Positions 37,499 to 46,029 of a stretch of 64,000 nucleotides of DNA are shown here, in pieces. The position numbers were made by a program, and so were the translations under genes. The notes beneath the pieces are model-generated. The model made no database searches. It saw nothing but the letters and a program-made list of their open reading frames with translations, and was not told the DNA's origin. Each line of letters begins with the position of its first letter. The first letter of the stretch is position 1. This stretch comes from Paraliobacillus zengyii (GTDB taxonomy: Bacteria > Bacillota > Bacilli > Bacillales > Amphibacillaceae), in NCBI RefSeq assembly GCF_003268595.1, contig NZ_CP029797.1, positions 207,501-271,500 on the forward strand, in the 5' to 3' direction.

Positions 37499-38213
37499 TT
37501 TGAACTTGGCTTCAGAAAAAAACGTATATATTGAAATTAATTTTCTATTTTCGTTTTCTTTTTCAATTTATCATTTCATTATATGTTCAAGTAACAAGGC
37601 CTATCCTTACTTTTTAAAAAGATTAATAGAATGTTCCGTTTTTTGTGATCGGAATATTAATTGCTACATCTGTGCTTCTACCGATCATTTTATGAATCCA
37701 TATTGGGAGATGAAGTGACTATTGTGGGACTTATAAAACAATCTGTATAGGTAAGCTTATGTTCATTATTTGCAATTGGGCTAGCTGCTATTTTTCCAAA
37801 GATTTGAATTTTATTTAGGCCACAGGTTTTGGTAGAATTGGATATGTTTTTTTAGAATTACGTTATGAAAAACAAACACTAAATTTTTAATTTATGGCTT
37901 ATTAGCCTTACTAGGAGTATCACGTGGTTTAGGTATCTTTGAAATGCTTGGAATATGGACAAGTGTTCCAAAAATTAAGTATGGTTAATATCAGTTGTTT
38001 TTAGCAGATTTGACGTATTGAGTAAATTTGTTTCAGTGTTTTGAGAAATGCCTTTCTATTGCTGTTATATCTTGTCTGACTCAACAGTTTAGTAAGAATG
38101 CTAGAAAACGTGAATTGGATGAGAAGGGTCAATTATTTAATTCTTACTATGTATGTAGGATCAGACAAAATGATCTTGATTAGAGCTTAATAAGAAAAGG
38201 AATGGATTATCAT
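37499..38213. other. Gap with remains of a membrane-protein gene
   Basis: About 715 bp without an intact gene. Between about 37700 and 37990 the plus strand encodes hydrophobic pieces broken by stops and frameshifts, for example VSLCSLFAIGLAAIFPKI, then GFGRIGYVFLELRYEKQTLN and LLALLGVSRGLGIFEMLGIW. It looks like a decayed membrane-protein gene of unknown family, lying between the binding protein and its permeases. Confidence 0.4.
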
Positions 38214-39278
38214 ATGGCAACGAAAGAAAGTGAAGAAGAACTGACACTAACACAGGTGGAAAAGAGACAGGATAAAATAACAACTCGTCCTTTTATAGCT
38301 ACACTTATCCTATGCATTGGGATGGTTTCTCTAGTGTTTTGTTTAGGAGCATCAATTTCCCTAGGAGCTGTAGATATTGATTTTAACACGGTATGGGAAT
38401 GGTTATTTTATTTTAATCCAGAACTAACTGCTCATCAAATTATACAGGAGATTCGGATGCCACGTGCTCTAGCAGCTGGCTTAGTCGGAGCGTTTCTAGC
38501 GGTTTCGGGTGCCATAATGCAAGGAGTAACGAAAAATCCATTAGCATCTCCTTCAATTATGGGGATTTCGGCGGGATCAGCATTTATGATTGCAATTGCT
38601 TTTGCCTTTTTTCCTGGAACTTCCTATTTCGGCTTAATGGTTTGGTCATTTGTTGGTGCTGGAATGGCTGCTTGTATTGTGTTTATGGTAGGGGCTTTTT
38701 CAAAGGGTGGCTTATCACCGGTGAAGCTTGCCCTTGCTGGAACAGCAGTTACTGCTTTTCTGGGATCAATTTCTTCTGGAATTGCTATTTATTTTAATGT
38801 AGCACAAGATATTAGTTTTTGGTATGCGGGAGGCGTTGCTGGGACGCAATGGATTAGCGTTCAGTTAATGATTCCGATTGCAATTATTGGTTTATTACTA
38901 GCTTTAATTTTAGCACGTTCGATAACGGTTTTAAACTTAGGTGATGATGTAGCGAAAGGGTTAGGACAACGAACAGCTGTTGTAAGGGTGTTAAGCACGA
39001 TTGTGGTTTTATTATTAACAGGGGCAGCAGTATCTGTTGCCGGAACAGTAGGTTTTATTGGGCTCATTATTCCCCATCTTACGCGCTTTTTAGTAGGGGT
39101 TGATTATCGTTGGATTATTCCTTGTTCAGCAATTTTAGGAGCACTGCTTTTAGTACTTGCTGATATTGGAGCGCGTATGATTAATCCGCCATTTGAAACT
39201 CCGATTGGTACTATTACTGCAATGATTGGTGTGCCATTTTTTCTCTACTTCGCTCGTCGTGAAGGGAGAGGATTGTAA
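38214..39278 (+). CDS. FecCD-family iron-siderophore permease (first subunit)
   Basis: A 354-residue permease with about ten transmembrane helices. Family motifs are present: IIQEIRMPRALAAGLVGAFL near residue 80, GAIMQGVTKNPLASPSIMGI (about 105) and GFIGLIIPHLTRFLVG, the site that contacts the ATPase. The start is taken at the second ATG (38214); the first, at 38202, directly abuts the ribosome binding site AAAGGA. The stop codon overlaps the next permease (TAATG). No ATPase gene is nearby, as in feuABC systems that borrow a shared ATPase. A close paralogue lies at 62113-63150. Confidence 0.93.
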   Translation: MATKESEEELTLTQVEKRQDKITTRPFIATLILCIGMVSLVFCLGASISLGAVDIDFNTVWEWLFYFNPELTAHQIIQEIRMPRALAAGLVGAFLAVSGAIMQGVTKNPLASPSIMGISAGSAFMIAIAFAFFPGTSYFGLMVWSFVGAGMAACIVFMVGAFSKGGLSPVKLALAGTAVTAFLGSISSGIAIYFNVAQDISFWYAGGVAGTQWISVQLMIPIAIIGLLLALILARSITVLNLGDDVAKGLGQRTAVVRVLSTIVVLLLTGAAVSVAGTVGFIGLIIPHLTRFLVGVDYRWIIPCSAILGALLLVLADIGARMINPPFETPIGTITAMIGVPFFLYFARREGRGL

Positions 39279-40297
39279 TGGAATTAGCAAGGAAAACAAG
39301 AAAAAAATCTCTAATTACATTGGGAATTCTAGTTGTACTTATATTTATATCATTTTTAATTAGTTTAAATATAGGTTTTAGTCGAATAGCTCCTATTGAT
39401 GTAATAAAAACGTTGGTTGGAGCTGGAACTGAAAAAAATGCCCTTGTCCTCTTTGATTTCCGGTTGCCAAGAATAGTCATTGCTATATTAATAGGTGCGG
39501 GACTGGCGGTCTCAGGAGCAATTTTACAAGGTGTTGCTCAGAATGACTTAGCTGATCCTGGAATTTTAGGGATTAATTCCGGTGCAGGTCTCGCTGTTGT
39601 TATATTTATTTTCTTTTTTCAAGGATCAACGACCACACTTGGTGTATTATCAATCTTTATTATGCCGTTAGCTGCTTTAGCTGGTGGGTTGATTGCTGCT
39701 TTTCTCATTTATACATTGGCCTGGAAGAATGGTGTTACACCCGTCCGACTTATATTAGTCGGGATAGGGGTTAATGCAGCATTTGGAGCAGCATTAATTA
39801 TTTTTCAATTAAAGATGGACCCAAGTGATTTTATGCAAACAACGATTTGGTTGTCAGGAAGTATCTGGGGATCTAATTGGAATTTTGTGTTAGCTGTGTT
39901 GCCTTGGATCCTGATTCTAATACCTTACACAATTTATAAAGCTAGTTATTTAAATGTCTTAAACCTAGGTGATGAAGTTGCAACAGGACTCGGAGCAGCT
40001 GTGGAAAAGGAGCGTAGAATACTTTTGTTTTTAGCAGTGGCTTTAGCGGGATCTTGTGTAGCTGTTGGGGGAGGAATTTCTTTTTTAGGACTTGTCGCAC
40101 CTCATTTAGCACGACGCTTAGTTGGTCCAAGGTATCAAATCATGTTACCAACTACAGCGCTTATGGGAGCGTTACTGCTGCTTGTAGCAGATACAATTGG
40201 ACGAAATATACTCTCAACATCAGAAATAGCTGTTGGAATTGTAGTATCAACCTTGGGAGCGCCATATTTCATTTATTTGTTAATGAAAACAAATTAA
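39278..40297 (+). CDS. FecCD-family iron-siderophore permease (second subunit)
   Basis: A 339-residue partner of the preceding permease. Conserved motifs are FDFRLPRIVIAILIGAGLAV, GAILQGVAQNDLADPGILGI and the ATPase-contact loop GGISFLGLVAPHLARRLVG. About nine or ten helices are expected. Its ATG overlaps the upstream TAA by one base, so translation is coupled and the heterodimer is made in equal amounts. A paralogue lies at 61124-62113. Confidence 0.93.
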   Translation: MELARKTRKKSLITLGILVVLIFISFLISLNIGFSRIAPIDVIKTLVGAGTEKNALVLFDFRLPRIVIAILIGAGLAVSGAILQGVAQNDLADPGILGINSGAGLAVVIFIFFFQGSTTTLGVLSIFIMPLAALAGGLIAAFLIYTLAWKNGVTPVRLILVGIGVNAAFGAALIIFQLKMDPSDFMQTTIWLSGSIWGSNWNFVLAVLPWILILIPYTIYKASYLNVLNLGDEVATGLGAAVEKERRILLFLAVALAGSCVAVGGGISFLGLVAPHLARRLVGPRYQIMLPTTALMGALLLLVADTIGRNILSTSEIAVGIVVSTLGAPYFIYLLMKTN

Positions 40298-40818
40298 AAA
40301 GAAGTGATATGGCTAATGAGACATAGATATTGTTAAGGGATTGAATATTAAACCTAGAAGCAAAGTAATTTATAAAACATCAATGAAATTAATCGCAAAA
40401 AAAGATGTCTATTCTTCTCCAAACTTCTCAGCATCAAGGTGTCTAACTGTGTCAGTCATTAGTTCTTAAGGTTTAGCGGAATTATCGAGGAAAGTGAATA
40501 ATTATACTGTTGCTCATTTGGTACATATGGTAGCGTGTGAAGGTGGAAAGACGGAAAGATTATAAGAGAAGGAATTTAACAAAAGTAAAAGAGATAAACA
40601 ATTATAGAAAATCTATTTAATATTTTAGAAAATAAGATATTTCAATTTTGTCTAAAGTGCTTTTGCCTAAAGAACTTGAGACGCAATCGTAATGTTAACC
40701 GAGCGGAAACAAGGATCAGGCGAGTGCTTTACTTTATTATGATAGTTTCGTTGCACACTCTCTAGTCACAAGATAATCTCAATGTATTATGTAAATTAAT
40801 TTAGGAGGTTTTATATAG
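40298..40818. other. Intergenic region without recognised features
   Basis: About 520 bp separating iron uptake from the PstS-like pair. No gene, clear terminator or known riboswitch was found. Base composition changes from A/T-rich to more balanced near 40680. Confidence 0.35.
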
Positions 40819-41895
40819 ATGAAACATAAATCTAACTCATTCTCAGGTACTGAGCTTACCAAGACGATCGGATCTTTGGCATCGAGTTCGACCGATCAGG
40901 ATTTACCAGCCTATCAACCCCGATCTATCTTACCGTTGTCAGGAGCGTCTTATTTTGATGACAATGGAAAGGTTCGTCTGTCCGGCACGCAACATGCTGA
41001 TTTCGTGATGAGAAGATTTGCGGAATCTTTCTCAACTTTCCACCCTGACATTGAATTCAGTCTCGAATTATTTGGGACGCAGACGGCTACTCCCTTTCTA
41101 ATACATGATCGTTCACTCGCAGTGGTGATGGGACGCGAGATGTCAGACGTAGAAGCGGTACCCTATCGCAAGGGGGTGAGCGCTGAGCCCGCCTTAATAC
41201 GCATAGCCCATGCTGCGCTCTCATCAAAGAATGGTCTTGCCACCTCGCTTGCTGTCTATGTTCATCACAGCAATCCTCTTGAACACCTGACTATGACGGA
41301 TTTGTCGCGAATCTTCACGATTGGTAATCCAAAGGGTGATGTGAGTCGCTGGGGGCAAATTGGTCTGAATGACTCATGGGCTGAACGACTCATCCATCCG
41401 ATCGGCACACCTGAATCCTCAGGCTTTGGTAGCTATATGCAACGCCACCATTTTTCTGGCCGTGCGCTGACACCATTCTACGAGCAATGTGTCGGTGGAA
41501 AAGCAGTGCTCGCTCGCCTAGCTGATAACCCTGCAGGCATTGCAGTCGCGGCCATCGGGGGGCAGGACAAGAATCTTAGGCAGATACCACTTGCCTGGAA
41601 TGAAAGTGATACCTTCTCCGTAGGTAGAAAGGATGAAATCAGTAATTGCAACTACCCGCTCGGTCGTTTTCTCAATCTTTATCTGCGCCATGAAAGCAAT
41701 AGACCGTTAGATCCACTTGCTGGAGAGTTCGTACGCTTCATCCTGTCGCGGGAAGGACAAGCAATCGTCAAAAATCAGCCTGAAGGTTATTTGCCACTTA
41801 AGGCGTCTCTAGCTGCAAGAGAACGTAGCACCCTTGAGGAATGGCTATCCGCTGGACAAAAGCAAATTCAACCGAGGAGGATCGATTATGTTTAA
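40819..41895 (+). CDS. PstS-like phosphate-binding-fold protein lacking a signal peptide (first of a pair)
   Basis: A 358-residue protein of the PBP-like superfamily related to PstS. Recognisable segments are SLELFGTQTATPFLIHD, a degenerate version of the PstS GSST phosphate loop, then LAVYVHHSNPLEHLTMTDLS and RIFTIGNPKGDVSRWGQIG near residues 150-185, and the C-terminal FVRFILSREGQAIV. The N-terminus (MKHKSNSFSGTELTKTIGSL) has no hydrophobic stretch or lipobox, so it should stay in the cytoplasm. No PstCAB genes are nearby. The GC content is visibly higher than in neighbours, suggesting horizontal transfer. AGGAGG precedes the ATG. The true ligand is unknown. Confidence 0.7.
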   Translation: MKHKSNSFSGTELTKTIGSLASSSTDQDLPAYQPRSILPLSGASYFDDNGKVRLSGTQHADFVMRRFAESFSTFHPDIEFSLELFGTQTATPFLIHDRSLAVVMGREMSDVEAVPYRKGVSAEPALIRIAHAALSSKNGLATSLAVYVHHSNPLEHLTMTDLSRIFTIGNPKGDVSRWGQIGLNDSWAERLIHPIGTPESSGFGSYMQRHHFSGRALTPFYEQCVGGKAVLARLADNPAGIAVAAIGGQDKNLRQIPLAWNESDTFSVGRKDEISNCNYPLGRFLNLYLRHESNRPLDPLAGEFVRFILSREGQAIVKNQPEGYLPLKASLAARERSTLEEWLSAGQKQIQPRRIDYV

Positions 41896-42838
41896 TAGAT
41901 ACCAACCTGAGAGCACCGCTAGCTATATACTAGCTGATCATTCCATCGCAATCATAGGAAATGATGGTATGGAGAAACTGATAACACCTTTTAACGATTT
42001 GTTTCGACAAAGCAATCCTGACATTCGCTTTACTATTACAATGCGTGGTTCGTCGACTGCTATTCCCGCCCTGATTACTGGAGTGAGCATCTTCGCGCCG
42101 ATGTCACGGGATCCCTGGGCTGGTGACCGGGCTGCCTTTCGAGCTGTACGTGGCTACGATCCGACGCCTGTTCGTCTTGGTTATACCGGACATGGCCCAC
42201 GTCCTGGGGCCAAAACTCCTCCTGCTATCTATGTCCATAAAGATAACCCTTTGCCTGGCTTATCGATGGATCAACTGCGTGGCGTCCTTACCTCTGGTTC
42301 GCCAGAGGGCGACCTTATGCTCTGGGATCAGCTTGGAATCAAAGGGAAATGGGCTGGTCGAAGAATCCATGTCTATGGGCTCCGCGACAATGGCAAATAT
42401 GCCTCTGGTTTACGTGAAGGCCATCTTTGCGGACGCAACTATGTAGCACATTATGAACCATTTATAGACCGTTCTTCGGTCATCAGAGCATTATCAGAAG
42501 ATCCATTCGGTATCGGTACGATTGGATGGTTTGAAGCTGCAAAGGTGTCTAATTCTGTGCGCGTTGTTGGATTGAGCGCAGAGACTGGCAACGAGTTCCA
42601 CACACCGAATCTGTCCGATGTCGCTGCCGGTAGCTATCCACTTAGTTCATTTGTCAGTATCTATCTGGATCTCCCCCCAGGTCAGCGGCTGGATAGTCTA
42701 ATCAAGGACTATCTGCGTCTCGCTCTTTCCGACAAAGGGCAGAAGATCGTTGCAGCGCAAACCCATGAGCCAGATGGTTATGTGCCGCTCAGCAGGCAAC
42801 ATCTCGAAGACGAACGTCGTAAATTAGAGATGCTATGA
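41888..42838 (+). CDS. PstS-like phosphate-binding-fold protein lacking a signal peptide (second of a pair)
   Basis: A 316-residue paralogue of the preceding protein. The phosphate-type loop is clearer here (MRGSSTAIPALITG near residue 50), followed by FAPMSRDPW, AIYVHKDNPLPGLSMDQLRG and a C-terminal YLRLALSDKGQKIV. Again there is no signal peptide. Its ATG lies inside the end of the first gene (8-bp overlap) behind GAGGAGG, so the two are translationally coupled and may act as a complex. It is GC-rich like its partner. A bidirectional terminator follows. Confidence 0.7.
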   Translation: MFNRYQPESTASYILADHSIAIIGNDGMEKLITPFNDLFRQSNPDIRFTITMRGSSTAIPALITGVSIFAPMSRDPWAGDRAAFRAVRGYDPTPVRLGYTGHGPRPGAKTPPAIYVHKDNPLPGLSMDQLRGVLTSGSPEGDLMLWDQLGIKGKWAGRRIHVYGLRDNGKYASGLREGHLCGRNYVAHYEPFIDRSSVIRALSEDPFGIGTIGWFEAAKVSNSVRVVGLSAETGNEFHTPNLSDVAAGSYPLSSFVSIYLDLPPGQRLDSLIKDYLRLALSDKGQKIVAAQTHEPDGYVPLSRQHLEDERRKLEML

Positions 42839-42857
42839 GCTACATTTGTTAGAGTTT

Positions 42858-42905
42858 AATAAAACAACATCCCATCAAAGGAACTTGGTGGGATGTTGTT
42901 TTATT
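42858..42905. terminator. Bidirectional terminator
   Basis: Stem AATAAAACAACATCCCA / TGGGATGTTGTTTTATT between two convergent genes; T-rich on both strands. Confidence 0.9.
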
Positions 42906-43857
42906 ATTTCGGTATTTCTACTGATGTTAATTTATCATAAAAATCTAAGAACTTATCTTTGTCATCACTATTCCTTAATGCCATCGCTGTACGTGGGTGT
43001 TCGTTTAATTGACCAGTAATAGCATAAGGGATAATATAACCCCATTCGATTTTCTCTCTTAAAGGAATAAAGAGTTCTTCTAATACACTAAGAAGAGGCT
43101 TAATCTCATAATTTGTATTTTTAAGTTGTCCTACTAAAAGTTCAGTTGGACAGTTACCAGCAGCTCGTCCCATCCCATAAACGGATGAGTCTAGAAAGCT
43201 TACCCCGTTTTGGGAAGCAAATAATGTATTGGAGAAAGCCATCTGTAAATTGTTGTGTGCATGAATACCAAGTTTTTTATTTGGTAAATGTTTTTTGAAT
43301 AAATTAATTAAATGTTCAAAATCACGATTAAATAGTGTTCCATAAGAATCAACTATGTAGGCTGTATCCACAGGACTTTCATTAAGTTTATCAAGTGCCT
43401 CGGTTAAATCATGTTCCATGGCATTTGAAACGGCCATAATGTTTACACTTGTTTCATAACCTAGCTTATTAAATTTCTTAACTAAGTCAATTGCTTTATC
43501 AATGTCTTTTAAATAGCAAGCAACTCTTAATAAATCTAGCTGGCTTTCAGAACAGGGTAAAAGATCTTTATCCTCGACTCTACCGATATCTACAAGTGCA
43601 GATAATTTGGTGTTCGCTTTCTCAGGGAAAACATCTTTTAGAAATTCTTCATCTAAAAAACGCCATGGCCCAACACCTTCACTTTGTACAAGGTTTCTAG
43701 AATTTTTGTATCCAACTTCCATATATTCTACGCCAGCTTCACTCAAAGACTGGTAAAGCTTTTGAACAAATTCTTTGCTGAAATCCCAATTGTTGATTAA
43801 ACCTCCATCTCGAATGGTACAATCAAGAACTTTGATATCGTTACTTGCGTCTGTCAT
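42904..43857 (-). CDS. HMG-CoA lyase-like (DRE-TIM) aldolase-type protein
   Basis: A 317-residue TIM-barrel protein of the DRE metallolyase group. It begins with the catalytic motif KVLDCTIRDGGLINNWDF, carries SYGTLF near the middle, then KLGIHAHNNLQMAFSNTL (metal-binding His-x-His) and VYGMGRAAGNCPTELLVG. Relatives include 4-hydroxy-2-oxovalerate aldolases and isopropylmalate/homocitrate-type enzymes. In standalone bacterial versions the substrate is often unknown. The ATG at 43857 is seven bases from AGGAGG; the longer frame upstream has no such site. It is monocistronic. Confidence 0.82.
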   Translation of the reverse strand: MTDASNDIKVLDCTIRDGGLINNWDFSKEFVQKLYQSLSEAGVEYMEVGYKNSRNLVQSEGVGPWRFLDEEFLKDVFPEKANTKLSALVDIGRVEDKDLLPCSESQLDLLRVACYLKDIDKAIDLVKKFNKLGYETSVNIMAVSNAMEHDLTEALDKLNESPVDTAYIVDSYGTLFNRDFEHLINLFKKHLPNKKLGIHAHNNLQMAFSNTLFASQNGVSFLDSSVYGMGRAAGNCPTELLVGQLKNTNYEIKPLLSVLEELFIPLREKIEWGYIIPYAITGQLNEHPRTAMALRNSDDKDKFLDFYDKLTSVEIPK

Positions 43858-44201
43858 ATTAATGCCTCCTATAGGATGGTATAAAATGTACGCTAATTTT
43901 ATCATAAGCATCTCAAGGTTGAAAGCCTAAAAGTCTAAATAGTCAAAAATCATAGACGCTAATGATCCAAGTTCTCTAGTTATTATTACTTTTTAATACG
44001 AATCCGCTATTATGCTATACTAGTTTGATAAATCAAACGCGATGATAATTAAGGATGCTTAGGTTCTAACAAGTACTCCATTTTCAATATGTTTTGATGT
44101 TTCAGGATAATTATATTTAATATGACAGATCCATATTCAGGGTTCTGGAATTTATATGCTTGACTAAGGAAATTGTAGGACAGAAAAAAGGGGGGTCTCA
44201 A

Positions 44202-45293
44202 GTGGATAAAATTAAACAAATTACAATTCCGGATCATGCTCGAATAATTGTTGTTTCTGATATTCATGGTGAATTAGAGCTGTTAACAAGTGTTTTGGAG
44301 AAAGTCTCTTTTAGTTCAGATGATTACTTAATTATTAATGGTGACCTATGTGAAAAGGGGTCTAATAGTAGTGGTGTTGTGAGCTATGTGATGCAGCTTA
44401 CTGAAGCAAATGACAAGGTACATGTTACAGAAGGAAATTGTGATTCATTGGTAGAAGAACTTCTAAACGAAAGTCCAACGTTTATAGATTACTTAAGGTT
44501 CCGACCGCAATCTATCTTCAATGAGTGGTTGAAACAGATTGGTTATAGTATACATGATAATACAACAGTTCAAGAAGTAAAAGAGCTATTGATACCTCAC
44601 TTTAAAGATGAAATCAAATGGTTAGTTGAATTGCCAACAGCTATAGAAACAAGGGAATATTTATTTGTTCACGCAGGTATTGAGAATAAAAGTAATTGGC
44701 AGGAAACCGATCGAGAGATGGCTCTTACTATGCAAGCCTTTTTGGAAAAAGAACATCAAGCGGAGCAGTTTGTTATTGTTGGCCATTGGCCGGTGTCTAA
44801 TTATAAATCTAACATAGAAGTGAATAATCCAATTATTAACTATGATAAAAAAATGATCGCAATAGATGGTGGGAATATCATTAAAGACACTGGACAATTA
44901 AATGTATTTATTATAGATAGACAAAAAGATGGTGACATATTTTCTTATAGTTATGTGGATAGATTCCCAATATCTAAAGTATTAGCTGACTTTTATAGTG
45001 ATGGTGAAAGTAGCGGTGTAATTAATTATCCATATTATCAAGTAAAACCAATTGAAGTGAGTATTGATTTTACCTTATGTGAGCAAGTAAAAACGTCCAA
45101 ACTTTTATTGGTAAAAAATGAATACCTGAAACAAGCGGATGATTCGCGTTATTTCGTAAAAACGGATCTTTCTTGTGCACAATTAAGTGTAAAAAAAGGT
45201 GATAAAGTTGCGATTATAGATGATACATGTTCGGGTTACATATTAGTTAAAAAAGACGGTATAGTAGGTTGGATTTCAAAAAATGTTATTTGA
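44202..45293 (+). CDS. Metallophosphoesterase with C-terminal SH3-like domain
   Basis: A 363-residue protein. The calcineurin-like phosphoesterase domain (about 1-240) has the metal-ligand motifs in order: VVSDIHGELELL, NGDLCEKGS, TEGNCDSL, FVHAGIEN and VGHWPVSNY. It resembles the PrpE / serine-threonine phosphatase group. The last 50 residues (LSVKKGDKVAIIDDTCSGYI, ending VGWISKNVI) form an SH3-like domain, an unusual addition. GTG at 44202 follows AAAGGGGGG; an ATG 14 codons earlier has no ribosome binding site. The substrate may be a phosphoprotein or nucleotide; it cannot be decided here. Confidence 0.78.
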   Translation: MDKIKQITIPDHARIIVVSDIHGELELLTSVLEKVSFSSDDYLIINGDLCEKGSNSSGVVSYVMQLTEANDKVHVTEGNCDSLVEELLNESPTFIDYLRFRPQSIFNEWLKQIGYSIHDNTTVQEVKELLIPHFKDEIKWLVELPTAIETREYLFVHAGIENKSNWQETDREMALTMQAFLEKEHQAEQFVIVGHWPVSNYKSNIEVNNPIINYDKKMIAIDGGNIIKDTGQLNVFIIDRQKDGDIFSYSYVDRFPISKVLADFYSDGESSGVINYPYYQVKPIEVSIDFTLCEQVKTSKLLLVKNEYLKQADDSRYFVKTDLSCAQLSVKKGDKVAIIDDTCSGYILVKKDGIVGWISKNVI

Positions 45294-45353
45294 ACAGTTG
45301 ATGTAAAAAGTTTTTCAAAAAAATTTAAAAGTCAATCGGTAGATCATGTCATA

Positions 45354-45380
45354 GTGATCCAACGTTATTATATATACGTA
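45354..45380 (+). promoter_or_regulatory. Predicted ECF promoter of the sigma-factor gene
   Basis: GTGATCCA (45354-45361), 15 bp, CGTA (45377-45380). The same motif with the same spacing lies upstream of the surface-protein gene at 46917-46942. No other copy was noticed in the window. Confidence 0.6.
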
Positions 45381-45459
45381 TACTCATAGTGATGGAATTA
45401 TTAATTAAGGATGTATGCTAATATAGTTTTATATTAGGGTATTAAGGGAGGTTTCTATC

Positions 45460-46029
45460 ATCAGTCAGGACATAGACTTATATGCTCGTATTCAGACTGG
45501 CGATCAACAGGCACTTGAAGAATTATATGATCGTTATGAGAAGCTTGTCTACTCGTTCGCTTATCGAATGGTTAAACACGGAGCAATTGCAGAAGAAATT
45601 GTACAAGAAGTTTTTATGAAGATATGGACAAAGAAGGGTCTCTATAAAAGGGACAAGGGGAAGTTATCCTCCTGGATATTAACAGTTACCCGCAATACTA
45701 GTATAGATGCTCTGCGTAAGAAAAAGGAAACAACATACACATTAGAAGAAAGAGATGCACTTGAAAGTGATCAGGTCGCTACGGAAGATATTGTCGAATG
45801 GAAAGAAGAGGGAGAGAAGCTACGATCAGCAGTCAAAACATTGAATAACGAGCAACAAGAAATTATTACGTTATTTTATTTTAACGGTTTATCACAGCGT
45901 GAAATTGCAGAACAATGCAATATTCCCCTCGGAACGGTGAAGGGACGTATTCGTCTGGCACTAAAACATTTAAAACAAAGTTTGAATAGAGAGAAAAGGG
46001 GGTCTAACGATGAGACAAGAAGCGTGTAA
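45460..46029 (+). CDS. ECF RNA polymerase sigma factor, apparent AUC start
   Basis: A sigma-70 family ECF protein of about 189 residues. Region 2 runs about 10-95 (LEELYDRYEKLVYSFAYRMV, then EEIVQEVFMKIW and KLSSWILTVTRNTSIDALRK). Region 4 runs about 125-180 (LNNEQQEIITLFYFNGLSQR, then EIAEQCNIPLGTVKGRIRLA). Clear family sequence extends 36 codons upstream of the first ATG (45568), back to ISQDIDLYARIQTGDQQALE. The only plausible initiators behind AAGGGAGG are ATC at 45457 or 45460; no ATG, GTG or TTG exists in frame there. An AUC start is inferred. The gene overlaps its anti-sigma gene by 20 bp. Confidence 0.85.
   Translation: MSQDIDLYARIQTGDQQALEELYDRYEKLVYSFAYRMVKHGAIAEEIVQEVFMKIWTKKGLYKRDKGKLSSWILTVTRNTSIDALRKKKETTYTLEERDALESDQVATEDIVEWKEEGEKLRSAVKTLNNEQQEIITLFYFNGLSQREIAEQCNIPLGTVKGRIRLALKHLKQSLNREKRGSNDETRSV

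Noticed and set aside
37500-37718. 72-codon plus-strand frame after the siderophore-binding protein
   Set aside because: No ribosome binding site, phenylalanine/serine-rich composition of A/T-rich DNA, and no family resemblance.
40298-40818. Gap before the PstS-like pair examined for a riboswitch
   Set aside because: No conserved core of a riboswitch class I know could be recognised.
45568-46029. Shorter ECF sigma protein starting at the first ATG
   Set aside because: It would delete the first helix of region 2, while clear sigma sequence and a good ribosome binding site lie upstream.
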